This document shows positions 50,111 to 59,254 of a DNA stretch of 64,000 nt, piece after piece. The stretch lies in contig CAZIXF010000017.1 in NCBI GenBank assembly GCA_964543195.1, positions 1 through 64,000 on the forward strand. The letters are read 5' to 3'. How positions within the stretch are numbered: the first letter of the stretch is position 1; every line of letters starts with the position of its first letter. Below the pieces are notes generated by a model that worked only from the letters and a program-made list of their open reading frames with translations, made no database searches and was not told the origin of the DNA. The position numbers and the translations under genes were made by a program. The stretch comes from JAGTVG01 sp964543195 (GTDB taxonomy: Bacteria > Bacteroidota > Bacteroidia > Cytophagales > Cyclobacteriaceae).

Positions 50111-50431
50111 TTATTTCCCTTCTTTAAGTTTCCGGCTTGCTTCCAATGAAATTGAGGATTTATCGAGTTTAAGCTTTCCTCCTTTTTCAACTTCAAGAAT
50201 TACCGTATCGCCTTCTATGGTTAATATTTTTCCATGTATGCCCCCTACGGTCACTACATTTTCTCCTTTACGGAGTTGTTCGATAAACTTTTTCTGATCC
50301 TTTTGCCTCTTTTGCTGGGGCCTGATCATAAAAAAGTAAAAAATCAGGATTATACCTCCTATGAGGATAAGGTTTCCGTAAAGGGATTGTCCTCCACCGT
50401 TTCCTTGTTGTAATAAGATAAATTCTAACAT
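50111..50431 (-). CDS. yajC: Preprotein translocase subunit YajC
   Basis: A 106-residue protein with one membrane helix (LILIGGIILIFYFFMIRPQQ, about 21-40) followed by KRQKDQKKFIEQLRKGENVV and a small KOW-like beta domain (VGGIHGKILTIEGDTVILEV), exactly the YajC layout. YajC joins SecDF at the Sec translocon. Located in the coaE operon. Confidence 0.94.
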   Translation of the reverse strand: MLEFILLQQGNGGGQSLYGNLILIGGIILIFYFFMIRPQQKRQKDQKKFIEQLRKGENVVTVGGIHGKILTIEGDTVILEVEKGGKLKLDKSSISLEASRKLKEGK

Positions 50432-50470
50432 TTGTAAATGTATTGTTTAATATATGGATTAAATAATCTA

Positions 50471-51022
50471 TTATCTGACCGGTCCGGCCGACTGCTGTGT
50501 ATCCGGTTTGACAAATCCCTTTATCCTTAACCGGGTAAGCATAGGATCTGTGTTGGCCGTGATCGTGATGGTCTTGGTTTGTTGATTTGGCTTATTCCTG
50601 GTATCAAACCTTACCTTGATCTCACCGGATTCTCCTACCGGGATCGGTTCTTTGGGCCAATCCGGCACCGTGCAGCCACAGGAGGCAGTAGCCCTGTCTA
50701 TCACCAGTGGCGATTGACCGGTGTTCCTGAAATTAAATGTATGCTCCACTACGTCCCCTTCATTAACTGTGCCAAAATCATGTTCAATCTCATTAAACAA
50801 AAATTCAGGTTTCGGGGCATCTGATTCGATTTTACGAGGATTGTTTGCAAGTTTGACGTTGGCATCCGAAGCACTTTTTGTCGCCGATGCTCCGGTTTCC
50901 AGGGCTGCAACCCGTCGTTCAAGGGATATGATCCTTTTTTCGAGCCGTTCATTGGATGAACAGGCCGTAAACAACAAAAGGATCAATATAAATGATATTC
51001 CTTTCAAATAATTCATAGTCAT
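50471..51022 (-). CDS. DUF1573 lipoprotein with coiled-coil start
   Basis: A 183-residue lipoprotein: signal MNYLKGISFILILLLFTAC (starting at the third codon or at the ORF start) and a short coiled coil (NERLEKRIISLERRVAALET). The DUF1573/ASH-like beta sandwich follows: HDFGTVNEGDVVEHTFNF (about 89-106), FRNTGQSPLVIDRATASCGC (about 106-125), VGESGEIKVRFDTRNKPNQQ. The domain is typical of Bacteroidota periplasm. It sits between YtxH and YajC genes in the operon. Confidence 0.9.
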   Translation of the reverse strand: MTMNYLKGISFILILLLFTACSSNERLEKRIISLERRVAALETGASATKSASDANVKLANNPRKIESDAPKPEFLFNEIEHDFGTVNEGDVVEHTFNFRNTGQSPLVIDRATASCGCTVPDWPKEPIPVGESGEIKVRFDTRNKPNQQTKTITITANTDPMLTRLRIKGFVKPDTQQSAGPVR

Positions 51023-51026
51023 TGGT

Positions 51027-51332
51027 TTAGTTTTCCTTGTTTTTAATCTGTCCTATTAAATCATCAACGTCTTCAAGTAATTTTTCAGCCTTTTCCTTGG
51101 CATTTTTAATTACTTTTTCTCCTTCAGATCTAGCCTGTGAATCGGGTAGCGATTTCCTGGCCTTGACAAGTTCCTGTACAAGGTCTTCAAGCTGATTTTT
51201 ATACTTATCAAGCAGGAATGAAAGTTTCCCTCTTGTTTGTGTTCCTTTTTCAGGAGCAAATAACATACCGATTGCTGCTCCTGCAGCGGCTCCCATTAAA
51301 AAGGATAATAAGGATTTGGATGAATTACTCAT
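51027..51332 (-). CDS. YtxH domain protein
   Basis: A 101-residue protein with a Gly/Ala-rich membrane segment (LLSFLMGAAAGAAIGMLFAP, about 8-27), then KGTQTRGKLS and a long charged helix, the YtxH pattern. The family appears in stress-related envelopes; its action is unknown. It is 4 bp from the DUF1573 gene and 13 bp from nusB. Confidence 0.88.
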   Translation of the reverse strand: MSNSSKSLLSFLMGAAAGAAIGMLFAPEKGTQTRGKLSFLLDKYKNQLEDLVQELVKARKSLPDSQARSEGEKVIKNAKEKAEKLLEDVDDLIGQIKNKEN

Positions 51333-51345
51333 ATTTTTAAATTGT

Positions 51346-52500
51346 TTATTTATTATCTATTAAACCTCTTCCACTTTTCTTAATTACTCCCCGGGATTGT
51401 AATTCTTCAGAGAGCACATCCAGTATACCATTAACGAATTTTTTGCTTTTTGGGGTACTGAAATTCTTAGAAAGTTCAATATATTCATTAATAGTTACTT
51501 TTATAGGAATAGATGGGAAATTGATCATTTCACCAATGGCCATTTTCAGAATTATCTTATCCATTATGGCAATCCTGTCAATATCCCAATTTTTTGATTT
51601 TTCAGCAATTAATTTTTCAAATTCTTTATCATTTTCAATCGTGATCTCAAATAATTTTTTAAAAAACTCCCGGTCTTCTTTCCAGTTATTACTCAATACG
51701 GATAAATTCAGGGAAGGGTCATTCTCATCTGTATTTTTAAGTGTTTTAAGAAGCATGCTTTTTACTATATGCTTGTTTTCTGACCAGTATATATCCACTG
51801 ATTCCATATACACATTGAATGCTTCATATTTAAAGAGCAGGTCCTTGAAAATATGAACACAAATATTTTTGTCTTCTTTAAAAGCATGGGCAGATTTTGT
51901 TTTATAGGCATTATAATCCGCATCTTTTCTTAACAGATTTTTATACCAGCTAAATATAATATCCCGGTTATTGTCCCAGGAAAGAGGCTGGTCAATGATT
52001 TTCTTTTGTATGATATCATCATTTCTAATCCGTTTGATCACTTCATTGTCGCTAAGCCCCGACCCGTTTTCCGGCAGGTCCACCAATTTTGGATGTATAA
52101 CCTCCATATCGGCGAGTTCCTGCAGCAAGGCCAGCAACCAGATATATTTTTCATAAATACTCTCGGTTTCCCGGATCATATTATCGAGAAAATGCCTGTG
52201 ATCTTTACTGTTCTGTCTTTTATAGTACTGATAGGCTTCCCAGGCAACCTGATATGGCTCGTCTTCCTTTTTCTGTCCCGATTCAAAGTGGTCATTCTTT
52301 AAATGGATATGAAAATTTTTCAGAGAAGCAGATTTTTTTTCGTTAAGTTGAGAAGGATCTGCAGGTTCCATTGAATTAAGGTCCGGAGTAAATCTTTCAT
52401 TGATAAACTCTTCAGCAAGATTATAATTTGCTTCCCGGCTTTTATAATATGCATATAATCCCTGCATTGCCTTTGCTCTTAAGATACGCCTGTTTAACAT
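51346..52500 (-). CDS. nusB: Transcription antitermination factor NusB, long form
   Basis: A 384-residue protein, more than twice the usual NusB length. It opens MLNRRILRAKAMQGLYAYYK, the usual NusB start. The real NusB core is split: the long middle is helical and lysine-rich, and the C-terminal part (about 300-375) carries the family end KNWDIDRIAIMDKIILKMAI, INFPSIPIKVTINEYIELSK and FSTPKSKKFVNGILD. This extended form is usual for Bacteroidota. It acts with NusA/E/G in rRNA antitermination and follows the amino-acid dehydrogenase by 12 bp. Confidence 0.92.
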   Translation of the reverse strand: MLNRRILRAKAMQGLYAYYKSREANYNLAEEFINERFTPDLNSMEPADPSQLNEKKSASLKNFHIHLKNDHFESGQKKEDEPYQVAWEAYQYYKRQNSKDHRHFLDNMIRETESIYEKYIWLLALLQELADMEVIHPKLVDLPENGSGLSDNEVIKRIRNDDIIQKKIIDQPLSWDNNRDIIFSWYKNLLRKDADYNAYKTKSAHAFKEDKNICVHIFKDLLFKYEAFNVYMESVDIYWSENKHIVKSMLLKTLKNTDENDPSLNLSVLSNNWKEDREFFKKLFEITIENDKEFEKLIAEKSKNWDIDRIAIMDKIILKMAIGEMINFPSIPIKVTINEYIELSKNFSTPKSKKFVNGILDVLSEELQSRGVIKKSGRGLIDNK

Positions 52501-52511
52501 GCTTCCTATCC

Positions 52512-53615
52512 CTATAAATGATTTTTAACTTTTCCGATATCATTTATCCGCTCTTCGGCCAGTTGTATGGCTGCCTGTTGCGATGGAATTTTATCTGTTT
52601 TTGATTTATGAATTATATCCAGCACGGTAGAATATATTCTTTCCACCTTTTTAAAAACACGTTCACGGGAATAATTCCCAGTATAATCAAGCCCCACGTT
52701 GATCAGACCACCGGCATTGATCATAAAATCGGGGGCATATATTATGCCTTTATCCAGCAATTTCCGGCCATGCTTTCTTTCATTTTCTAATTGATTGTTC
52801 GCTCCCCCTGCAATTATATCACAGGTTAAACGGTTTATTGTACTATCATTTATTGTGGCTCCCAATGCGCATGGAGCGTAAATATCCATATTTACATCAT
52901 AAAAATCGTCTTCATCCACTACCTGCACCCTGTAATCATTGGTGACTGCTTTAATTTTATCTTCAAATATGTCGGAAATAATGATTTCTGCACCTTCCTC
53001 AACCAGATGTTTGACAAGGTAAAGCCCCACATGACCGACACCCTGCACCGCTATTCTCTTTCCCTTTAAACTGTCGCTGTCATAGGCTTCCTTTGCACAG
53101 GCCTTCATTCCCATATATACGCCATAAGCAGTAAAAGGAGAGGGATCACCCGATCCTCCCATTTTTTCTGACAAACCGGTAACGTACTTGGTTTCCATAG
53201 CGATGTATTCCATATCGTCAGGAGACATGTTTACGTCTTCCGCGGTCACATACCTGCCTTTCAGACTTTCAACAAAACGGCCAAATCGCCTGAGAAAGGC
53301 CTCGGTTTTCTGGGTCTGGGCATTTCCTATGATCACCGCCTTGCCTCCTCCAAGGTTCAATCCGGAAATGGCGGCCTTGAAAGTCATCCCCCGTGATAAC
53401 CGTAATACATCAACCAGGGCTTCTTCTTCTGACTTATAATCCCACATACGGGTTCCTCCCAGGGCAGGGCCAAGTACAGTATTATGTATTCCAATAAGAG
53501 CCTTCAAACCTGTTGGCTCATCATAACAGTAAACCAATTGTTCATGACCAAATGAAGAAATCTCCTCAAATACAGATGATTTAATATCCTTTTCCTCTTG
53601 TTTTAAGTCGATCAT
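52512..53615 (-). CDS. Glu/Leu/Phe/Val family dehydrogenase, leucine dehydrogenase-like
   Basis: A 367-residue NAD-dependent amino-acid dehydrogenase. The substrate-binding region reads GPALGGTRMWDYKSEEEALV (about 49-68) with GLNLGGGKAVIIG (about 87-99, catalytic Lys) and ADDMN-like TAEDVNMSPDDM (about 119-130, Asp). The Rossmann motif is GKRIAVQGVGHVGLYL near 184. This corresponds to the leucine/phenylalanine/valine branch by length and motif. It deaminates branched amino acids to 2-oxoacids in the cytoplasm. It is the first gene of the seven-gene operon and has a good promoter. Confidence 0.9.
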   Translation of the reverse strand: MIDLKQEEKDIKSSVFEEISSFGHEQLVYCYDEPTGLKALIGIHNTVLGPALGGTRMWDYKSEEEALVDVLRLSRGMTFKAAISGLNLGGGKAVIIGNAQTQKTEAFLRRFGRFVESLKGRYVTAEDVNMSPDDMEYIAMETKYVTGLSEKMGGSGDPSPFTAYGVYMGMKACAKEAYDSDSLKGKRIAVQGVGHVGLYLVKHLVEEGAEIIISDIFEDKIKAVTNDYRVQVVDEDDFYDVNMDIYAPCALGATINDSTINRLTCDIIAGGANNQLENERKHGRKLLDKGIIYAPDFMINAGGLINVGLDYTGNYSRERVFKKVERIYSTVLDIIHKSKTDKIPSQQAAIQLAEERINDIGKVKNHL

Positions 53616-53674
53616 TTATTTTTGGGTTAATTGTTTAATATTTTTGGCAATTAAAATCCTTTCAAAAAGGTACA

Positions 53675-53705
53675 CAAAATTAGCTTATTTTCATTCGGAT
53701 ATCAA
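53675..53705 (-). promoter_or_regulatory. Promoter of the Leu dehydrogenase-nusB-coaE operon
   Basis: On the minus strand TTG (53705-53703), a 20-nt spacer, then TAATTTTG (53682-53675) match the Bacteroidota consensus. Transcription would start near 53668, 53 nt upstream of the ATG at 53615. It may drive all seven genes down to 48525, as spacing is short throughout. Confidence 0.8.
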
Positions 53706-53754
53706 TTTAATTGCTTAATACAAATACCAAAAGGAATATTTGGTGTAGGAAAAG

Positions 53755-55542
53755 GTGAAAGAGTTATCGTATTTAAATAAATATTTTTATAAGTATAAAT
53801 ATCATCTCCTGTTGGGATTATTATTTATAATAATTTCCAATATATTCCAGATATTGCCTGCACAATTTGTCAGGTACGCGCTCGACCTGGTGATCGATAA
53901 CCTGAAAGTATACCGGATATTTGAGGGATCGGAAATTCAGGAAATATATAATGATGTAATAAAACGGAGTGTGGTCATTTACGGATTGATCATACTGGGT
54001 ATGGCCCTGATGAGAGGATTTTTTCTGTTCCTGGTAAGACAGACGATTATCGTCATGTCGCGCCATATCGAGTACGATCTTAAGAACGAGATCTATGCCC
54101 ATTATCAGACCTTGCCCCTTTCTTTTTACAGGAGAAATAATACAGGTGATCTGCTGGCCAGGATCTCAGAGGATGTAAGCAAGGTAAGAATGTACATTGG
54201 TCCTGCTGTGATGTATGGATTGAATCTCTTCACGCTATTCCTGATGCTTATTCCCATCATGTTTTCTATCAATGCACGATTGACTCTATATGCCCTTATC
54301 CCCCTGCCGTTCCTCTCTTTCAGTATTTATTTCGTACATAGTTTGATCAATAAACGCTCGGAGGAAATTCAGCGAAGTTTATCCGGGCTTTCTACTTTCG
54401 TGCAGGAAGCTTTTTCAGGTATCAGGGTTTTGAAATCTTTCGCACGGGAGAAAGAAAGCATGGACAGTTTTGCTGAGGCAAGCGATGATTATAAGGAAAA
54501 ATCACTTCATCTGACCCGGGTCAATGCGCTGTTCTTTCCCCTGATCCTTTTCCTCATCGGATTAAGTACCATTCTCACCGTATTTATCGGTGGGGCCGAG
54601 GTGATCTACGGGACACTTACTTTCGGGAATATTGCTGAATTTATTATATATATTAACCTGCTGACCTGGCCGGTTACTTCATTGGGGTGGATCACCAGTA
54701 TTATACAGCGTGCCGCCGCCTCTCAGAAACGGATCAATGAGTTTTTAAGTGAAAAGACCACCTTACTTTCAAGAGAAAAAATGAAATCAGAAATATACGG
54801 TGAGATTGAGTTCAAAAAGGTATCATTCGTGTATCCTGATACGGGGATCAAAGCAATCAAGGAATTATCTTTCAAGGTCCGGCCCGGAGAAACCCTCGCC
54901 ATAATTGGATCAACCGGTTCAGGCAAAAGTACTATTGCCAATCTCCTTACCCGGTTGTATGATACAACTGCAGGAAAAATATTCATTGACCAGGTTGATA
55001 TACGGCATTATGATGTACAGTATTTACGGAGCCAGATGGGTTATGTACCCCAGGATGTATTTCTTTTTTCCGATACGATCGGAAATAATATAGCTTTCGG
55101 CACGGAAAATATTCCCCAGGATAAGATCGTGCAATCAGCTATCGATGCGGATCTTCACAGTAACATTGTGGATCTTCCCAAACGTTTTGAAACCGTGCTC
55201 GGGGAACGGGGTATAACCTTGTCAGGTGGACAGAAACAACGTCTGTCCATTGCCAGAGCGCTATCCCGTGATCCAAGGATCTTAATTCTGGATGATTGCC
55301 TTTCCGCTGTGGATACCAATACCGAAAATACCATTCTCAACAATCTTCAGAAGGTTATGAAAGGCCGGACCAGTATTATTATCTCGCACCGGGTTTCATC
55401 TGCCAAACTGGCTGACCAGATCATTGTACTGGATGATGGAGAAATGGTTGAACAGGGAACACATGATACGCTGATGGCTCAGAACGGGGTGTATAAAGAT
55501 CTTTACGAGAAACAGCTTCAGGCTGATGAGATGGAAGAATGA
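53755..55542 (+). CDS. MsbA-type ABC exporter (fused membrane and ATPase domains)
   Basis: A 595-residue half-transporter with a GTG start. The type I exporter membrane domain (about 1-320) has six helices and the FYRRNNTGDLLARISEDVSK coupling motif (about 124-143). The ATPase domain (about 340-595) has Walker A IIGSTGSGKST, Q-loop YVPQDVFLFSDTI, signature LSGGQKQR and Walker B LILDDCLSAVD. The catalytic Glu after Walker B is Asp (DD), as in some exporters of this branch. It exports a lipid or drug-like substrate across the inner membrane. It is divergent from the Leu dehydrogenase operon. Confidence 0.94.
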   Translation: MKELSYLNKYFYKYKYHLLLGLLFIIISNIFQILPAQFVRYALDLVIDNLKVYRIFEGSEIQEIYNDVIKRSVVIYGLIILGMALMRGFFLFLVRQTIIVMSRHIEYDLKNEIYAHYQTLPLSFYRRNNTGDLLARISEDVSKVRMYIGPAVMYGLNLFTLFLMLIPIMFSINARLTLYALIPLPFLSFSIYFVHSLINKRSEEIQRSLSGLSTFVQEAFSGIRVLKSFAREKESMDSFAEASDDYKEKSLHLTRVNALFFPLILFLIGLSTILTVFIGGAEVIYGTLTFGNIAEFIIYINLLTWPVTSLGWITSIIQRAAASQKRINEFLSEKTTLLSREKMKSEIYGEIEFKKVSFVYPDTGIKAIKELSFKVRPGETLAIIGSTGSGKSTIANLLTRLYDTTAGKIFIDQVDIRHYDVQYLRSQMGYVPQDVFLFSDTIGNNIAFGTENIPQDKIVQSAIDADLHSNIVDLPKRFETVLGERGITLSGGQKQRLSIARALSRDPRILILDDCLSAVDTNTENTILNNLQKVMKGRTSIIISHRVSSAKLADQIIVLDDGEMVEQGTHDTLMAQNGVYKDLYEKQLQADEMEE

Positions 55543-55722
55543 GCCTTTACTTAATGGAGGGATGATTATTTACGTGGGAATGATCCCTTATTTAAATCCT
55601 TCCTGCAAAGCTTCTCCAAAACAATGGCTATATAATAATTATCTTGTATTTGAGAATTGATTTTTTTAACTTGACCCTGCAACCGGTATTCAGACTGATT
55701 TTATTGTTCAAACGGCTATGTT

Positions 55723-56544
55723 ATGAAATCAATTCCAGGTTTAATAATCATTATATGGAGTATTAAAGGCTGTATGGCATATGCCCAGGCAGGAGAATAT
55801 TCTATGGGTGGCCGGTCCCGTGCCATGGGAGGCGCTGATGTGACCCTTTCCGGTGCTTTTTCTCCCTTTACCAATATTGGGAGTGCAGCCTTTTCAGGAA
55901 TCAGCAGCCTTTGTTTTTCAGCAGGAAATTTATACGGTATAGAGGGACTGAACTATGCAGGAGCAGGATATCAGAAACAGCTAACAAATGCTGTCCTGGC
56001 TGTCAGTTTGTACCGGTTTGGTGACCGGCTTCTTAATGAGCATAAGCTGGGGGTTGGCTACAGTCATAAGATCCGGTTTGTAAGTATAGGATTTCAGCTC
56101 AATTATCTTCAGCTTAATGTTGGCTCTTTTGGAGTATCCGGCAGGTTGATCCCTGAATTCGGAGGACTGGCCGAATTGATTCCGGGGGTATTCGTGGGGG
56201 CCTATATGTTCAATATATTACCCCTCCTGACAGATCCTGAAAACAAGACCGGGTTTCCAGCCAGCCTTAAGGCGGGTATTTCCTATCATCCATCCAAAAA
56301 TCTAATGCTAAACCTGGATGTGCATGATCGTCTTAATGAAGGAACTATTTGGTGTGCAGGACTTGAATACGGTTTCAGAGAAAAAATAATTGCCAGAATA
56401 GGTGTTCGGTCCGATCCTGTCCGGTATTCTTTTGGCTGGGGGCTACCGCTGAAAAGGATAAATGTGGATTATGCCCTCGACCTGAATCCCTTACTTGGAA
56501 TGTCTAACCAGGTTTCATTGAATTACCTGATCAGAAAAAAATGA
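55723..56544 (+). CDS. PorV/PorQ-like outer-membrane barrel protein
   Basis: A 273-residue protein with a signal peptide ending in AYAQAG. The mature start (EYSMGGRSRAMGGADVTLSG) and the repeated amphipathic strands (NLYGIEGLNYAGAGYQKQ; LGVGYSHKIRFVSIGFQLNY; ARIGVRSDPVRYSFGWGLPL) resemble PorV/PorQ, the FadL-like barrels linked to type IX secretion. It ends VSLNYLIRKK, so the aromatic end is not canonical. Its stop overlaps the next gene by an ATGA, so the pair works together. Confidence 0.82.
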   Translation: MKSIPGLIIIIWSIKGCMAYAQAGEYSMGGRSRAMGGADVTLSGAFSPFTNIGSAAFSGISSLCFSAGNLYGIEGLNYAGAGYQKQLTNAVLAVSLYRFGDRLLNEHKLGVGYSHKIRFVSIGFQLNYLQLNVGSFGVSGRLIPEFGGLAELIPGVFVGAYMFNILPLLTDPENKTGFPASLKAGISYHPSKNLMLNLDVHDRLNEGTIWCAGLEYGFREKIIARIGVRSDPVRYSFGWGLPLKRINVDYALDLNPLLGMSNQVSLNYLIRKK

Positions 56545-58724
56545 GCCATTTGTTATTGTTGTTAACAATCATGCTGGCTGTACCTTGCTTCTGTTCGGCT
56601 CAACCAGCAAAAGAACCGGATTTTGACCGGTTGATTGAATCGGTTTTCAGTATTCAGAAGGATGATATCAATTACAGTGATCTTTATGAATCATTTTTAC
56701 ATTTTTATCAAAATCCGCTGAATATCAATACCTGTTCAAGGGAAGAATTGCAATCCTTATTTATATTGGCGGATGAGCAGATCATTCAATTGCTGGATTA
56801 CAGAGATGAATACGGGGATTTTTTTTCATTATATGAACTCTTCCATGTTGAAAAACTGGACAGCAATAAGGTACAATTGCTCATTCCCTTTCTTACTGTA
56901 GAATATTCCGGACGGTGGAAGGGTGATACCATACCCATTCATAAAAGAATGATCCGGTATTCACGGAATTCCCTGATTTTACGCTACTCACGGCTTGCCG
57001 AACCGAAAAAAGGCTTACTCAACCGCCGGATACCTGATGCCGTGTATAACGGAAAATATTTTCTGGGCTCAGGACATTATAATTATGGCAGATTCCATAT
57101 GAAGCTGCCCGGAGATTTTAAATTGGGATTTACGGTTGAAAAAGATCCCGGCGAGGTATTTTATTTCAAATTTGGGTCCGGATCTTATGGATTTGACCAT
57201 CTGGCCGGATATTTACAGGTCTCCAACCGGGGAATTATCAAAAACCTGGTACTTGGGAATTTCCAGTTTCATGCCGGTCAGGGATTGGTGGCAGGTTCAG
57301 GATTTTTTACAGGGAAAGGCAATGAAACCGTTTCAACCATCAGAAGGGTAGACCGGGGGATCATACCCTACCAGGGATCATCCGAAAACGATTTTTTCAG
57401 AGGAATAGGGTTTACCCTGGGCGGGCTGAAACTGGAATTTTCGGGTTTTTTTTCGCATAAATTCGAGGATGGGATAATCGATTATGACGATGAAGGAACT
57501 CTTGTGATACGCAGCTTTCTTAAAACAGGTTATCACCGGACCCCGCTTGAGTTCAGTAGGAAGAATAATATTTCCGGCATTACCTATGGATCACGGCTCA
57601 GGTACCGGTCGAAGTACAGAAACTTTTCAGCCGGACTTGTTACAGTAAAAAATCATTTTAAAATTCCCATCCGGGAAAAGGACTATCTGTATAACCGGTT
57701 TGATGTAAAGGGAAGGGACCATCTGGTTTCGGGTGTATATTACAATTATTATCAAGGTAAATTCAATATTTTCGGAGAAGCTTCGATCACCGGAGAGGGA
57801 GGCACCGGATTTGTTCAGGGACTGATCGCTAACCTGAGCCCTGAACTGGAGACATCCTTTCATCTCAGGGGTTTCGATGTGAAGTATTTCTCATTTTATG
57901 GAAGCACTTTTGGCGATTCACGGATTAACCGGAATGAGTATGGCCTTTATTGGGGAATAAAGCTGATCCCGTTTAAAAAATTTGAAATAAATGCATTTTT
58001 TGATGTGTATAAACGAAAATGGTTATCCTCCCGGGTGTTCGCCCCTCATATGGGATACGAATGGATGGGCAGGATGAGTTGGCAATTTTCAGATGATCAA
58101 CAGGCTGAAATAGTTTATCGTGAAGATCATTCAGCAAAAAACCAATCCCGGAATTATATTTCAGCAGGAAACGACACAGGGACAAAAGCCGGAGGAAATC
58201 AATTTATTGGTGAAAACGGGGATGCAGGCCTTGCCGGGGAAAATATTAGATCAAACCGGGAAATATTTCCCGAATATACTGTTATCGATCAGGTAAGAAA
58301 AAGATTCAGGATTGCTTATACATTGGAACAAAGAGACGGTTTTTATTTTAAAACCAGATGCCAGATCAGTATTCACAGATCAGAATCGTTATCCTCTGGC
58401 CTGGCTATAGCGCAGGATGCAGGATATAGCCGGGGTAAGTATTCAATGAGAGGAAGAATTGCCTTTTTTACCACCGGGTCTTATGATACCCGCCAGTACA
58501 TGTATGAACATGATGTATTGTATTATTTTTCCATACCCTTATATTACGGCAAGGGGATACGGTATTATCTCATGGTCAAATATGCTTTGAATGAGGATAT
58601 CAATATTTGGGTTAAAGGGGGCAGGTTTCATTATTTCGACAGGGAAGGTACCGGAAGCGGACTGGATTATATCGATGGAAATAAAAAAACTGAAATCAGA
58701 TGTCAGGTTCAGTTGAAATTTTGA
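56541..58724 (+). CDS. Outer-membrane protein with N-terminal helix-hairpin-helix domains
   Basis: A 727-residue protein with a signal peptide ending CFCSAQ. ComEA-like HhH units follow: NPLNINTCSREELQSLFILA (about 53-72), and DEYGDFFSLYELFHVEKLDS (about 85-104). The rest (about 130-727) is strand-rich with many Tyr/Phe/Gly and ends VQLKF, as expected for a large outer-membrane barrel. This HhH-plus-barrel layout is common and unexplained in Bacteroidota; DNA or surface polymer uptake has been suggested by analogy only. It is translationally coupled to the PorV-like gene. Confidence 0.85.
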   Translation: MSHLLLLLTIMLAVPCFCSAQPAKEPDFDRLIESVFSIQKDDINYSDLYESFLHFYQNPLNINTCSREELQSLFILADEQIIQLLDYRDEYGDFFSLYELFHVEKLDSNKVQLLIPFLTVEYSGRWKGDTIPIHKRMIRYSRNSLILRYSRLAEPKKGLLNRRIPDAVYNGKYFLGSGHYNYGRFHMKLPGDFKLGFTVEKDPGEVFYFKFGSGSYGFDHLAGYLQVSNRGIIKNLVLGNFQFHAGQGLVAGSGFFTGKGNETVSTIRRVDRGIIPYQGSSENDFFRGIGFTLGGLKLEFSGFFSHKFEDGIIDYDDEGTLVIRSFLKTGYHRTPLEFSRKNNISGITYGSRLRYRSKYRNFSAGLVTVKNHFKIPIREKDYLYNRFDVKGRDHLVSGVYYNYYQGKFNIFGEASITGEGGTGFVQGLIANLSPELETSFHLRGFDVKYFSFYGSTFGDSRINRNEYGLYWGIKLIPFKKFEINAFFDVYKRKWLSSRVFAPHMGYEWMGRMSWQFSDDQQAEIVYREDHSAKNQSRNYISAGNDTGTKAGGNQFIGENGDAGLAGENIRSNREIFPEYTVIDQVRKRFRIAYTLEQRDGFYFKTRCQISIHRSESLSSGLAIAQDAGYSRGKYSMRGRIAFFTTGSYDTRQYMYEHDVLYYFSIPLYYGKGIRYYLMVKYALNEDINIWVKGGRFHYFDREGTGSGLDYIDGNKKTEIRCQVQLKF

Positions 58725-58781
58725 TATTCGTGTTTACATGCTTAACCGCAATTCTTGAAATGCAGGTAATTTTTAGTAAAA

Positions 58782-59240
58782 ATGATGCCCTTTTATTCAT
58801 TTTTTATTGTATGCTTCATTATAAATCATTCGGATACGGATAATACAAGAGAACAAATCAAGTATTTTCAATTGAACGGTCAGAGGGTAAAAGTCACTCA
58901 TCATGTGGATAAAAAATTTTATGGGAAATATTCCGGGAGTAAAGAAGGTTATTTATTACTCCGAAATGATGGTACCGGAGAATATCTTTATGATTTGATC
59001 ATCGGTTCTGATGAATGTGACTATGGACCCATTGCTTTCGAATGGGGTTTTCTGTTGGATGATCATGACGAAATAGTCAATTTCACCCGGGATTATGGTT
59101 TATCTTATCCTGTTCTGTTCAGATGTGCCGGGAAACCCTGTTTTCAGCTTTGTCAAAAAGAATTTATGGTTGAATATATACTTGAAAAAGGTAATAAATT
59201 AATAGTATCTTCTTCGGATGATTGGATAAAAAATCTCTAA
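58782..59240 (+). CDS. Small protein of unknown function, probably exported
   Basis: A 152-residue protein with a short hydrophobic start (MMPFYSFFIVCFIINHSDTD), perhaps a weak signal peptide. The remainder has several cysteines (ECDY near 85, RCAGKPCFQLCQKE near 126-139) and acidic stretches. I do not recognise a family. It overlaps the extended form of the next ORF by 19 bp but not the preferred lipoprotein start at 59255, and probably lies in the same operon. Confidence 0.6.
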   Translation: MMPFYSFFIVCFIINHSDTDNTREQIKYFQLNGQRVKVTHHVDKKFYGKYSGSKEGYLLLRNDGTGEYLYDLIIGSDECDYGPIAFEWGFLLDDHDEIVNFTRDYGLSYPVLFRCAGKPCFQLCQKEFMVEYILEKGNKLIVSSSDDWIKNL

Positions 59241-59254
59241 TAAATTTATTGTTC

